Position numbers and translations under genes: made by a program
Notes under the pieces: generated by a model
Told to the model about the DNA's origin: nothing
Databases searched by the model: none
Seen by the model: the letters and a program-made list of their open reading frames with translations, nothing else
NCBI GenBank assembly: GCA_977017575.1
Contig: CDRNVI010000047.1
Coordinates: 62,001-126,000, forward strand
Direction: 5' to 3'
DNA: 64,000 bases
From: Paramoeba atlantica
Taxonomy: Eukaryota; Discosea
In this document: piece by piece, positions 18,489 through 30,240 of the stretch
Numbering within the stretch: position 1 is the stretch's first letter
Layout of the letters: each line of letters starts with the position of its first letter

Positions 18489-18986
18489 CTTATTGTAAGA
18501 CCTTTCCTTATTGTAAGACCTTTCCTTATTGTAAGACCTTTCCTTATTGTAAGACCTTTCCTTATTGTAAGACCTTTCCTTATTGTAAGACCTTTCCTTA
18601 TTGTAAGACCTTTCCTTATTGTAAGACCTTTCCTTATTGTAAGACCTTTCCTTATTGTAAGACCTTTCCTTATTGTAAGACCTTTCCTTATTGTAAGACC
18701 TTTCCTTATTGTAAGACCTTTCCTTATTGTAAGACCTTTCCTTATTGTAAGACCTTTCCTTATTGTAAGACCTTTCCTTATTGTAAGACCTTTCCTTATT
18801 GTAAGACCTTTCCTTATTGTAAGACCTTTCCTTATTGTAAGACCTTTCCTTATTGTAAGACCTTTCCTTATTGTAAGACCTTTCCTTATTGTAAGACCTT
18901 TCCTTATTGTAAGACCTTTCCTTATTGTAAGACCTTTCCTTATTGTAAGACCTTTCCTTATTGTAAGACCTTTCCTTATTGTAAGA
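18489..18986 (+). repeat. 18-bp tandem array, block 3
   Basis: About 28 copies, same orientation, no variants noticed. It starts with the single C that completes the unit broken by DIRS-a and stops at GTAAGA where the 3' end of RLE-1 copy C begins. Confidence 0.97.
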
Positions 18987-21900
18987 GAGCGATTTTTATC
19001 ATCTCCTTTTTATCATCTCCTATGTCTCGAGGTGACGGTGGCCCGTCTTAACAAAAACAAAGGTCTTAACAAAAGCCCGTGGAGCGCATATATTATATAC
19101 GCGCCGATTACTATCAAATGTTCACATTCTAATAAACTAATATCCCTTTCTTTTCTTAAGAAGTATTTGAGATGACAAGCTTAAAAACTTGTCTCAGTGT
19201 ATTGGTCGTGAGCTAGAAACTGGCGGAGTTGAGCGTGGAAGATACTTCCTGCCTGTTCCTGGTGGAGTAGCGTAAATGTTTCCATTACGCTGTGTCTCTC
19301 TAGCCCGCAACGGTCCGCAATAGCCCACAGGAGATTTCGAGTGGCGTTGTGCATGGAACCGCAGGACAGAACAGGGATACATTCAAAGCATTCCTTGTTT
19401 ATCATGCCACTGTCAACATAGCGTACACGCTTGCGCTTTATCGCTTCGTTCATGAGGAATGTCGTATTGTGTTTGATATTCGAGGGAGCCAGTTCGTGAA
19501 CTACTGTGAGGTCGTAGTATTTCTCTCCTGAAGCCCATTGAATTGCGAGGTCGGGGCCCGTGCGACGCAGAGTACTTCCAACACATGTCCTGGCATGTTC
19601 CGTTTTGTTTTCAGGGTGGATCGTGGCTGCGCACGCAGAGCACTCATAATAACTGAACTGACGAGGTTCACGTTCACACGGCAAGCCAGCTCGGAGGCAT
19701 AGCTCGTAAAGGTAGCGAACAAGGGCATGATGCTTCGTAGTTACATTGTGTCCTGCACATTTGACGCATCCAGGTATGTGGGTTAGCGCTTCCGAGGAGC
19801 TTAGCAGCTTTTTGCATCCCGGGCATAGCAACGAGTTTGGCAGTTGTGGGTGGCTTATTTTTAGTCGTGACATGATGTTTAGCGTGTAGATGTGCGAAGG
19901 AATGATTTTGCGATTCCCGATAAGCCATTCATAGCTCCCTTTCTTGCTGCAAGCTTTAATCGTCGGAGCCCACTCCTTGTTTTTGAGAAGATTTGTCTGG
20001 ATTTCTGTGGCTCTTTTGGTCTCCGTCACCACCTCGTCCTCAGGTGTCTTATGTGATTCCTCCAACGTCCCTGCAGGTGCTGGCGGTTCCATGCGCTGTG
20101 CCATCCGAGCTGAAAAGGATTTTTGATGCTCAAAAACGGCATGTCGCGATGAAGTGTACGCAGCGTTCCGCAAGGGTTCTGTTGCTGGAATACCCAATCC
20201 ACCTTTCTTTAAAGGTAGTCTTGCTATCATTTCTTGCTCTGGACTCAGAGGTCCCAACCACGATGTGACGACATTCTTGATCTCGTGGTCAAATTTTTGC
20301 GCTAGCTCAAGTGAGGCCTCTGGTTTATGTACCCGTACGTGATAACGGTGCCGAACGTTTACGCTGCGCGATAGCAAAAGCAGGGACGCGTTGTTGGCAC
20401 CCATCTTTTTAAGACGTCTGAATATCGTATGGTGTTTTTCCAGCGTTCGGATTAATTCGGATCCTATGCGCTGTTCCTCCCCAACGAATGCACCCAGTAC
20501 TTTAATGACTTCGCTCTCTGTACGCACACCTTCTTCTTTGAGTGTTGATGGAATGGGGACGTCGCTTTTCCCTTCAAACCAGATGCATTTTTCGTTATTG
20601 AGTTGAATTCCTTTAGTGAGAAGCAGGGTTTGTAACCGGTGGTATGCCGCCTCGACCTCTTTTCCACTAGGAGAAGTGAGGCTGACGTCGTCGACGTAAG
20701 CTAGAACTTTGACGTTTGGAAATTCCTGCGCTATGGTCTCCAACATGGGTTGCAGAAAGGAGCAAAAGAAAACCGTCGACAGTGGGGAGCCTTGACGAAC
20801 ACCTGCATTGCTCTCAAGTACGCTGTACAATGTACCGGTATGTCCGTAAAAAAGAAGTTCTGAGGCTTCTTTGTATTGCGCCGCAAACACTCTTTGAAAG
20901 GGCTTCATTGTGGCGAAACCAAAGACTGCTTTTGCTATTTCGTCACGGGATGGAACGTTGAATGCGTTGCGAAAGTCGAGCGATAAAATGACGTGGCCTT
21001 GCTCATATAGATCACTGAGATTATGTATTACGCTTTCACAACCGGATTTGGATAACACTCCTTGTTGAAGGGGCTGGAATAAGGTAGCGAGCGATGATTC
21101 GTGTCGAAGTAATAGGACGAGTTCAGCGAGTTTTAGTAGTGTTTCTCCCATGGCGATTGGACGAACTCCTCCATTTGGCTTTGGAATAGCCACCAATCGA
21201 GCTCTTTTCAATCGTCGCATAATGTCGGTAGGCAGCACCCCGTTGACCAGATCCACTAGCATGTGGCACAAGCTTCTGCAGCATATTTCGTCGTCGATTA
21301 GCAGGCGGAGAATGACGTCATTCATCCCGGTCGGACCTGGAGATGAACCTTTGGCCAACCGGCGACCAGCAAGTCGAAGTTCCTCGGGCGATATGCAAGC
21401 CATTGCCGGCGCATCGGGTGGCAACGTGAAGGTGCAAGGATGCTTTGGATGTAGTTTCTCCAATTTTTCCAGAATTTCCTGATCTGACGCACTTGTTGTG
21501 ATCATTTCCCGGTCTAAAATTTTAGTAGCCCTGGATGTCGCACCCTCCTTTACTAGCCGCATTGCTTTCTTAATGGCTCGATTGTCACCGTTTTCTTCGT
21601 GGGTCTTGTTGGTATCGTTGCGTGATCGAAAAGGGCGATTCCTGCGTCTTCTTTCTGATTCGGCCCGTACGGTCGCCAATGAGAACTTGACTGCCGATAG
21701 CAACTTATGCCATATCTGGTTTTTGAGCTTTTGCGGACTATCCGCGTATTCACGTATGAGGTCTCTGAAAATTGAAATGACACATGGAATGAATTCGGTT
21801 TCAATGGTTTTTGTCGTGGGAAGTGGTTCAAAGTCAAGGTCTTCTTGCGTGTGGCTGGCATTGCTTGCATGAAATACTGGTTCATCCGATGTTTCATTTT

Positions 21901-22326
21901 CACCTTCCCACACTAAACGGAAAATTCGTACATTAGGTGGCGGTGGTAAGGTTCCATTGTACTTTTTCCCTCGACAGTGTCCATGTATCCCTTCGTATTC
22001 CAGATTAACTTGTCCTGATCCCTTTCTTACTTTAGTCTTGGTGACGATTCCTTGTGATATGTTAATAGCCGTTTGTCGATCGAAAGTCCAAGCAACGACG
22101 CAGCGCTGACCTACCTTGCTTTTGCATGCCATTTTCCAGATGATGTCAGGGGGAATAGGGAATTGGGTAGTCGGGTTGATCTCGGCGAGCATTTCTTCCG
22201 CAAAGTTGGCCTGGGTCGTCGAGTTATCGTCTACGTTTCCTTGTTCACTCACGCAATCGGGTAGCGCATCGATCGGATCGGGCGATTCGTATCGAGGTGT
22301 TGAACGCGGTGTTGATATACAATCGT
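18987..22326 (-). mobile_element. RLE-1 copy C inside the 18-bp array
   Basis: A minus-strand RLE-1 LINE flanked by array blocks 3 and 4. The 3' UTR (18987-19180) lacks a long A tail but has two TTTTGTTAAGAC motifs in element sense and a doubled GATGATAAAAA. The 5' side meets the array at about 22326 within coding sequence, so the element lacks the proline-rich N-terminus of copy A. Confidence 0.82.
19181..22300 (-). pseudogene. RLE-1 polyprotein, N-terminally truncated but otherwise open
   Basis: A single frame of about 1,023 residues (counted from a GTG at 22252) matches residues about 400-1408 of copy A: EMLAEINPTTQFP, then a K-x-x-x-x-G-R/K-x-L-P-P block and an RT with LSLDFRNAF, GVRQGSPLS and the catalytic box YVDD near residue 518. 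The zinc cluster CPGC and RLE core TGPDLAIQW...YYDLTVVHEL follow. No ATG lies upstream before the array; the frame stays open into the junction. The catalytic part looks intact, so it is a 5' truncation with an undamaged RT-RLE core, not an expressed gene. The stop is at 19181-19183. Confidence 0.88.
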
Positions 22327-23588
22327 GGTAAGACCTTTCCTTGTAAGACCTTTCCTTATTGTAAGACCTTTCCTTATTGTAAGACCTTTCCTTATTGTAA
22401 GACCTTTCCTTATTGTAAGACCTTTCCTTATTGTAAGACCTTTCCTTATTGTAAGACCTTTCCTTATTGTAAGACCTTTCCTTATTGTAAGACCTTTCCT
22501 TATTGTAAGACCTTTCCTTATTGTAAGACCTTTCCTTATTGTAAGACCTTTCCTTATTGTAAGACCTTTCCTTATTGTAAGACCTTTCCTTATTGTAAGA
22601 CCTTTCCTTATTGTAAGACCTTTCCTTATTGCAAGACCTTTCCTTATTGTAAGACCTTTCCTTATTGTAAGACCTTTCCTTATTGTAAGACCTGTCCTTA
22701 TTGTAAGACCTGTCCTTATTGTAAGACCTTTCCTTATTGTAAGACCTTTCCTTATTGTAAGACCTTTCCTTATTGTAAGACCTTTCCTTATTGTAAGACC
22801 TTTCCTTATTGTAAGACCTTTCCTTATTGTAAGACCTTTCCTTATTGTAAGACCTTTCCTTATTGTAAGACCTTTCCTTATTGTAAGACCTTTCCTTATT
22901 GTAAGACCTTTCCTTATTGTAAGACCTTTCCTTATTGTAAGACCTTTCCTTATTGTAAGACCTTTCCTTATTGTAAGACCTTTCCTTATTGTAAGACCTT
23001 TCCTTATTGTAAGACCTTTCCTTATTGTAAGACCTTTCCTTATTGTAAGACCTTTCCTTATTGTAAGACCTTTCCTTATTGTAAGACCTTTCCTTATTGT
23101 AAGACCTTTCCTTATTGTAAGACCTTTCCTTATTGTAAGACCTTTCCTTATTGTAAGACCTTTCCTTATTGTAAGACCTTTCCTTATTGTAAGACCTTTC
23201 CTTATTGTAAGACCTTTCCTTATTGTAAGACCTTTCCTTATTGTAAGACCTTTCCTTATTGTAAGACCTTTCCTTATTGTAAGACCTTTCCTTATTGTAA
23301 GACCTTTCCTTATTGTAAGACCTTTCCTTATTGTAAGACCTTTCCTTATTGTAAGACCTTTCCTTATTGTAAGACCTTTCCTTATTGTAAGACCTTTCCT
23401 TATTGTAAGACCTTTCCTTATTGTAAGACCTTTCCTTATTGTAAGACCTTTCCTTATTGTAAGACCTTTCCTTATTGTAAGACCTTTCCTTATTGTAAGA
23501 CCTTTCCTTATTGTAAGACCTTTCCTTATTGTAAGACCTTTCCTTATTGTAAGACCTTTCCTTATTGTAAGACCTTTCCTTATTGTAA
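22327..23588 (+). repeat. 18-bp tandem array, block 4
   Basis: About 70 copies; the first is a 15-nt short unit. Variants: one T-to-C near 22632 and two neighbouring T-to-G changes (GACCTGTCC) near 22694 and 22712. It ends TTATTGTAA at the start of the ingi-like LINE. Confidence 0.97.
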
Positions 23589-23604
23589 TCGTTATAATAA
23601 GGCC

Positions 23605-24657
23605 ATGGATACCTCCGGCACGGTCAATGAGAGAAAGCGGTGTTCTGACCCGGTTGCTCTTATTGGTCGGTCCAGGTTAGGTCGGGGCGTCAACTTTTGG
23701 CCATCAAAGTCAAAGGTTGGCGTAGCAAAACTCCGTGATCGTGCGGTAACCAGTATGTCCAACACGATTCGTGCGGGGTCTCGTGTCGCTGTGGTGTGGA
23801 GCTGGTCGTTTGCTCAAAGGCTAAAGATGTGGCAAGGGACTGCGAAATTTCGGGCCAAAAATGGTCTATGGCGTATTCGCTATGACTGTTGTCCTGGAGT
23901 ATCGTTTCCTTTTCCCCCTATAGACCCACGAGTAGCGATCTGTGCGGGCCGGGTGGCACCCCCCCGTAAGAAGAAATGTAGGAAGCACCGTTCTGCGCGA
24001 CTTCTCCGTCGGAATGGCTCCCCGGCGGTCGAGGAATCTAACCCCATTGCCACGAACAAGACGCTACATCTTGCAACTCTAAACGTCACTGCCCTGAAAC
24101 TAAAGGGAACTGATTATTTCTCCCTTCGCAAATCGACACGACTACGGGAAATTATGTCGTACATGGTCGAGCGAGGCCTTGCCCTCTGTTGCCTTCAGGA
24201 AACTCGTGTACAAACCGATATCATTCAAAACATTGCACATCAGACAATTCGTCATGGAAAGTTCGTATTTCATGTTTATATTCAAGGCGCTATCAAAGGT
24301 TACGGTGGACTCATGATTCTAAGCCTATTTGAGCCTGCTCTTGTGTCGCGAATCAGTGATCGGATCCAACAGGTTACTCTAGACTTACCAAAATTCCACG
24401 GTGTGCTATTCAATGTTTATGCCCCCACGGCGGTGGCAAAAGATGACGTAAAGGAGAAATTTTGCAATGATCTACGTGATGCATGGAATCTTAGTAATGC
24501 GAAAATAAAACTTGTTCTGGGGGATCTTAATGCGCCACTGACAGATAAGTGTCAACGAATAATGCGTAAAAATAAGTCACAACATCGGCTTACCAATTTA
24601 CTGTCTGAGCTTGGGGCTCGCGCGGCACATACATCCTGCCCAAGCAGAAAGAAGTAG
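23605..24657 (+). pseudogene. ingi-like LINE: N-terminus and APE endonuclease
   Basis: Starts at ATG 23605. After about 150 basic residues comes an apurinic-like endonuclease: LATLNVTALK, CLQETRVQ (Glu near 200), GYGGLMIL, YAPT and LGDLNAP near 305. The frame ends at TAG 24655-24657. The next codons in the same phase continue the domain (QLDHILVNKRF), so a single in-frame stop splits endonuclease from RT. Its last catalytic box, normally S-D-H, reads T-R-H (PTRHQIV) downstream of the stop. The long in-frame extension into the upstream array is an artefact of the 18-bp unit. Confidence 0.85.
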
Positions 24658-27600
24658 ACTTATACTTTTCAAAATGGAACTGTAAAACAACTAGACCATA
24701 TTCTTGTCAACAAACGTTTCGTCACTAGCTTACATGGCCACAGAGTTCTCCAACCCCCGGTGCCGACTCGACATCAAATAGTAACAGTAAAAACTAAGTT
24801 TCGTTGGAAAGCTTCAGTAAATGACGGTAGCTTGCGATTACCGTGGTATCAGTTAAAGGATCCACAAATATGTATGGACTTCATACGCCGTGTGAAAGAG
24901 AAGTACACCGAACATGCGGAGATAGTTGGGATGAAAAGAAGACGAAATGAGCCAAACCAGAAAATGTCAACCGAAATGCCTGTGATATTTCCAAGTGATA
25001 TTTTGTGGGATAAATTGGAAAAAGCAATTATCATGGCTGCTGAATCTATACCAACGAAGGAGGAAAACATAAACATGTTTGCTTCAAACGATGAAACTAC
25101 TACACAGTTGCGAATCCATGACATTTTCCGTACGTCTCAAAGTCCGCAGAGGTTCGATTCTCTAGTAAAAGAACATAGCATCACCGTGAATGAAAATATC
25201 ACTCAAGAATGCCTGTCTCTACAACAAAACTTTCAAAGATACAAACGTTCTTCTTGGAGACATGTTAAAATGATGACTGGGCACACTTCATCACGCCTCA
25301 GACCGCCAGGAAAAACAAAAAGCGAACAATTATGTAATGTGCGATTACACTTTCAGAATACTGTGCAACTAAAGGAGGTAGACAACAAGATCAAATTTGC
25401 GGAAGCGCCAAAGTCGTTTATCCCTATATCTGATGGACCGTTTGATCTCAATGAATTGACCACTGCTCTTAAAGATATGGCAACTGGTAAAGCACCAGGC
25501 ATTGACTCGATTCCAATTGAAGCCTTACGAGTACTGAACAGCGATCCGTTCATACAATCTATTCTTCTACATTTAATTAATATGGTTCGTGAGAGCGGAA
25601 GAGCGCCACAGACATGGAAACGAGTTATCCAAGTCCCAGTTCCGAAAAAAGGCGACTTAGGCAACATGAACAATTGGAGACCAATATGTCTAATAGTGCA
25701 CGCTGCAAAACTCATGAACCGTATGATACTAAATCGAATTCTTCCTACAGTGGATGCTCAATTAAGTGATTGTCAATACGGATTCCGACCCAATAGAGCA
25801 ACAACGGGAGCACAAGCAACCCTCATTGAGTTGTGCCAGAAAGCGTCTCGTGAGAATCCTGGTGTTGCGCTAGGCTTCGTGGATTTCCGTCAGGCATTTC
25901 CTTCAGTCAGCTTTTTCTCCATTCGTGCTGCACTGGAAGCCTTTCACATCCCGCAGCATCTCAGCAGCATGATAATGTCTATGTATGAAAAAACAGAAGC
26001 AGTTGTACGTTGCAAAAGCGGAGTTACTGATACGTTTCCGATCCAGTGTGGCACACTTCAAGGTGATGTGTTGGCCCCTGTCCTATTCCTCATGGTTCTG
26101 GATCGAGTCATGGTTGAAGTGTATAAGGAAAATGAGTTCGGACTTATCTTGCGAAGGGCGGGCACAAAAAGGCAAGGAAAACCTGCGCAATGTCTAAATT
26201 ATTTAGCATACGCGGATGATTTAGTGCTCATATGTCCCTCTCTTACTAATTTGAATCGCGTTATGGAAAGACTGGAACAAACAGCTGCGAAAGTCAACTT
26301 ACGTCTCAACATTGGTGTAAATAAAACTGCGTGGATGACAGTAGGTCAAGTGAATGACGCACAAGGAGACTTGATTCTAACGAATGGGGGGTTGGTGCCT
26401 CGAATCACCGAATATCGATACTTGGGGTTGAAAATTACTAATAAGGGTGTCATTGTAAACTTTGAAGACCGAATTAACTTAGCGTGGGCTGCAACACATC
26501 GCCTACAGTCATTATGGAAATCAGGCCTCACGCTTGTCACAAAATTTCACTTATTCGAATCTCTGGTTTCACCTTTATTGCTGTATGGCTGTGGAAACTT
26601 TTCCCTAATAAAAAAAGACGCTGATTTCATTGACTGTGAAGTGAACCGAATGAGAAGACTAGCGCTCGGGGTTCGTACTTGGGATGGTACAAGAGGTACA
26701 CCATGTGATGCACTATATGGGAACAGAATGCGACTTTCTAACGCATGTCGAGTCCTCCGAGTTCAAATGCTAGGACACCTGATCCGCGGCAATAATCCCT
26801 TCAAATCGGTAATGCTATGGCGCAAAGCAACAGGAAAGAAATATCGTCCCACTCTATCGGAGGCATGTGCTGAAGACATGGAACTAGATGTCGAAGATCT
26901 AAATGTCCTAGCGGGAGATCGGGATTGGTGGGCGTCGAGAGTTAAATTTTTGCGTGAATTTCTTGAATCTCACAAATCCTACATGGTTTTCGGCTCTAGA
27001 TCCTGGAAGAAGGTATGCCAGGACTTAGATACTACCACCTACAAAGTACTCGAAGGAATTGAAGAAGGCACGGACCATTCTCCTCTCTCAGCTGATTCCG
27101 AACACATATACGTAGATGGGGCTGTCAGTTCAGAAGCAGGAAAACCAGCCGCGGGTTCGGGGATAGTTATTGTTAATTCAAATGGTGTAAGAACCAGACA
27201 ACACGTTTTACCACCGGAATGCACTTCACCGGATCGGGCTGAACTTCACTCCTTTCTTTTGGGCATTCAGGCAGCTTCGTCTTCTACGAGGAACACAGTT
27301 ATACATACTGATTCTCATTATGTATGGGACTGGTATCATAATGTTAGGGTTCGTTTTTCAATCATTGGATACGGTGGCATGCCAAATGCTGACCTACTCA
27401 CGCAGATACAAGGAGCAATTAAAGAGCGTTGTACAGATAGTAGTCTCTACGTTATTAAAGTGCGGGCACACTGCGGGAATTCCTTCAATGAAAAAGCTGA
27501 TGAAATAGCACGCAAAGCACAGAGAACAGCTGCACGTCGTTTTTCATGCGTCATTCACACGCAAAGGGAGGGAAACAAATCTAATCACGGTCAAAAAAGG

Positions 27601-27707
27601 GAGCATGATCTCCAAGAAAAATCTCCACACAAAGTGAATATGAAAAAAGGGAAACTGAAAAATACAGAAGAAGGCAGCACAGTCAGGATTGCTCGTTCAC
27701 TCAACCC
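24658..27707 (+). pseudogene. ingi-like LINE: RT and RNase H
   Basis: Same phase as the endonuclease part, after the TAG. RT: MATGKAPGIDSIP, CQYGFRPNRAT, motif A GFVDFRQAF, GTLQGDVLAP and the catalytic box YADD near residue 869 counted from 23605. RNase H: YVDGAV near 1170, Glu in DRAELHS, HTDSHYVWDW and NEKADEIA. The RNase H resembles that of the fragment at 132-1325, so both belong to one superfamily. The tail is basic. The coding sequence is cut by DIRS-c after CTCAACCC; the stop TGA at 27718-27720 belongs to DIRS-c. The remaining 34 codons lie at 30241-30343. Confidence 0.87.
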
Positions 27708-27833
27708 TGAGAACTTGTGAAAGTAATCTGCGTATTCAATTTAGTTCAATACACATGAATATTTCAGCACGTAAACCATAATATTTTATTATATACCAAG
27801 GAAAGTGTTTATATCCACGTTTAAAAAGTTTTT

Positions 27834-28496
27834 ATGGTTGTGACCCGTTCGCAAGCGCGAGAAGCCGCGGATCGGGGGGAAGCCCTAACTCCCCCTAGCA
27901 CCCCGCGCACCTCATCGCCGAAATCCCAGGCCTCACGACCTACGAGACAGGTGGAGACGCCTCCAGTTAGTGCCCGCCGGAATTCTAATCTAGAAGAAAT
28001 CCGGGGCCCGCATCCACGTACGCCTCTTGGTGTTTTGGGAAGCGTTGCAGGGGCAGTAGGCAGTACAGTATGGAACGGATTTTTCAATAACCAAGAAACG
28101 CAGCCTCAAGCGTCTGACTTTCCTAACACTCAGGCTGCGGCAGCGGCGCAGAATTCCCTTGAGCGAATAGTACAGCAGCTCGCGACGCAGGTTTCCAGTT
28201 TATCGGCTCAAGTGGCCCGGATGCAGTTCTCCGGTTCCAGTTGCCAGCCTCCAAGCGTCCTACAGCCACAGCTTCCATCTCCGCACGCTACGCTTCCACA
28301 CGAACGTATTCTGGAGCAAAGCCACGTACCGCAGCAACAACGACAATTTCGGGAACATCGTCAGCCTGGGCCTTCAGATACTGCTTCGACTCGACCTACT
28401 CTTCCCAATAGCGAAATTGGAGACTCTAACTGCAAGATTAATATACGCAAGTTCAATATTAAACATTCACTTATCCCGCTTTTATTGGGCAATTAA
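27834..28496 (+). CDS. gag: DIRS-c truncated Gag N-terminal protein
   Basis: A 220-residue frame starting at the ATG that abuts A1. It is proline/serine-rich with a predicted coiled-coil stretch (ERIVQQLATQVSSLSAQVARM, about residues 105-125) and glutamine-rich flanks. No zinc knuckle is left. The last about 25 residues are read out of phase past the internal deletion near 28410. It does not resemble the Gags of DIRS-a, b, d or e, so DIRS-c is a separate family. Its role as Gag rests on position only. Confidence 0.6.
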   Translation: MVVTRSQAREAADRGEALTPPSTPRTSSPKSQASRPTRQVETPPVSARRNSNLEEIRGPHPRTPLGVLGSVAGAVGSTVWNGFFNNQETQPQASDFPNTQAAAAAQNSLERIVQQLATQVSSLSAQVARMQFSGSSCQPPSVLQPQLPSPHATLPHERILEQSHVPQQQRQFREHRQPGPSDTASTRPTLPNSEIGDSNCKINIRKFNIKHSLIPLLLGN

Positions 28497-29028
28497 GTTT
28501 GCAAGGCGCCAAATCGCCCGTGCGAATAAACAATTCATCTGCGATTCTTCTACTATTTTCTTACCGTCTTGCGTAATCGAACAATTCAGGACCTGGTTGC
28601 AACTTGTTGTCAGCAATCCGTGGACACTCTTCACCGCGCCTCGTCAAGGAAAACGTGCAACATTATACACGGACGCCTCGCTATCAGGATGGGGGGCAGT
28701 CCTGATGCTTCCCTCAGGAGCAGTATACGCTACAGGTGCCGCATGGCCTCGGAAAATGGAAATAAATGAAGGTGAAACCCAGGCTGTGGAACATGCATTG
28801 CGACAATTCCAGCAACATTGGAGCAACATTGCCGCCATTGATCTCCGCGTTGACAATACAAGCGCCGCAGCAGCACTGCGGAAAAAATGGAGCGACTCAG
28901 AATCAATTTCACGCGTTCTCGCTCGGATAATGAAATATGCGGAATATTACAAGTTAAAAATCACTCCATCTTACGTACGTTCAGCCGAAAACCTTGCCGA
29001 TAAATGGAGTCGGATATACGCAGCATAG
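28411..29028 (+). pseudogene. DIRS-c Pol remnant: end of RT and RNase H
   Basis: The frame without ATG begins LETLTARLIYASSIL, matching the LEAGVGRLIF block of DIRS-a Pol. It continues with a DIRS-type RNase H: YTDASLSGWGAVL, Glu in NEGETQAVEHAL, Asp in LRVDNTSAAA, and ENLADKWSRI at the end. The RNase H set looks complete, but RT motifs A to C are gone. Stop TAG at 29026-29028. Bases 29029-29301 are 3' UTR with a 26-nt poly(A) (29109 onward) and no gene. Confidence 0.82.
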
Positions 29029-29301
29029 ACCAGCACAAGAAAGTATCAAAAGATGCAATAAACTAAATAACTCAAAAAATACATGAATCATACATACATG
29101 AATATACAAAAAAAAAAAAAAAAAAAAAAAAATACATCTCCCCCAACCCCCCACAGAACGGACGAGTTCTGTAACCATACGCGATCACAGACACTGAAAT
29201 GAGTTAGACTGTGGGTATTAGGGTGCCTTCGGTCCAGCCCAACAGCTGCATACACTATGATTACGATACTAGACTCAGCGATTGGACGAACTAGCGAATA
29301 G

Positions 29302-30240
29302 GGAGGCTATTGAAGTAGTTTTCCATTCGTTAGTACTGTGAGAAAATGAATTATAGTAGCGCTACTAAGTGACATATGTTGTTTTACTTTATACTTTATA
29401 TATTGATGTACAAACATATTCGATGGATTTGACGAAGGGTAGGATTACATTAATGTATTTTACACTTGATTTGAGTTTTTCAATCTTCACGAATACAATT
29501 TTATACGAATGCGCTGATTATGAGAACTTGTGAAAGTAATCTGCGTATTCAATTTAGTTCAATACACATGAATATTTCAGCACGTAAACCATAATATTTT
29601 ATTATATACCAAGGAAAGTGTTTATATCCACGTTTAAAAAGTTTTTCCCACCCACCCGCCCGGAGGCTATTGAAGTAGTTTTCCATTCGTTAGTACTGTG
29701 AGAAAATGAATTATAGTAGCGCTACTAAGTGACATATGTTGTTTTACTTTATACTTTATATATTGATGTACAAACATATTCGATGGATTTGACGAAGGGT
29801 AGGATTACATTAATGTATTTTACACTTGATTTGAGTTTTTCAATCTTCACGAATACAATTTTATACGAATGCGCTGATTATGAGAACTTGTGAAAGTAAT
29901 CTGCGTATTCAATTTAGTTCAATACACATGAATATTTCAGCACGTAAACCATAATATTTTATTATATACCAAGGAAAGTGTTTATATCCACGTTTAAAAA
30001 GTTTTTCCCACCCACCCGCCCGGAGGCTATTGAAGTAGTTTTCCATTCGTTAGTACTGTGAGAAAATGAATTATAGTAGCGCTACTAAGTGACATATGTT
30101 GTTTTACTTTATACTTTATATATTGATGTACAAACATATTCGATGGATTTGACGAAGGGTAGGATTACATTAATGTATTTTACACTTGATTTGAGTTTTT
30201 CAATCTTCACGAATACAATTTTATACGAATGCGCTGATTA
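29302..30240 (+). repeat. DIRS-c right-end repeats B1-A2-B2-A3-B3
   Basis: Two copies of a 360-bp unit follow B1: A (126 nt) + linker CCCACCCACCCGCCC (15 nt) + B (219 nt). A2 and A3 match A1 at 27708-27833; B1, B2 and B3 appear identical. Ngaro/PAT-type YR elements have A1-genes-B1-A2-B2; here an extra A-B is added. Confidence 0.93.

Larger units (their letters stand above)
27708..30240 (+). mobile_element. DIRS-c: internally deleted YR element with triple right-end repeats
   Basis: Structure: A1 (27708-27833), truncated gag fused to an RNase H end, then B1 (29302-29520), A2 (29521-29646), C-rich linker, B2 (29662-29880), A3 (29881-30006), linker, B3 (30022-30240). A begins TGAGAACTTGTGAAAG and B ends GCGCTGATTA. 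Flanks CAACCC and AGAAGC rejoin the LINE frame with no target duplication. YR and most of pol are missing, so movement would need enzymes from elsewhere. Confidence 0.88.

Noticed and set aside
29109-29134. Separate retro-insert ending in poly(A) in the DIRS-c 3' UTR
   Set aside because: A 26-A run is present, but no boundary, duplication or homologous empty site could be found. DIRS-a' also has an A run after RNase H, so it may belong to the element.
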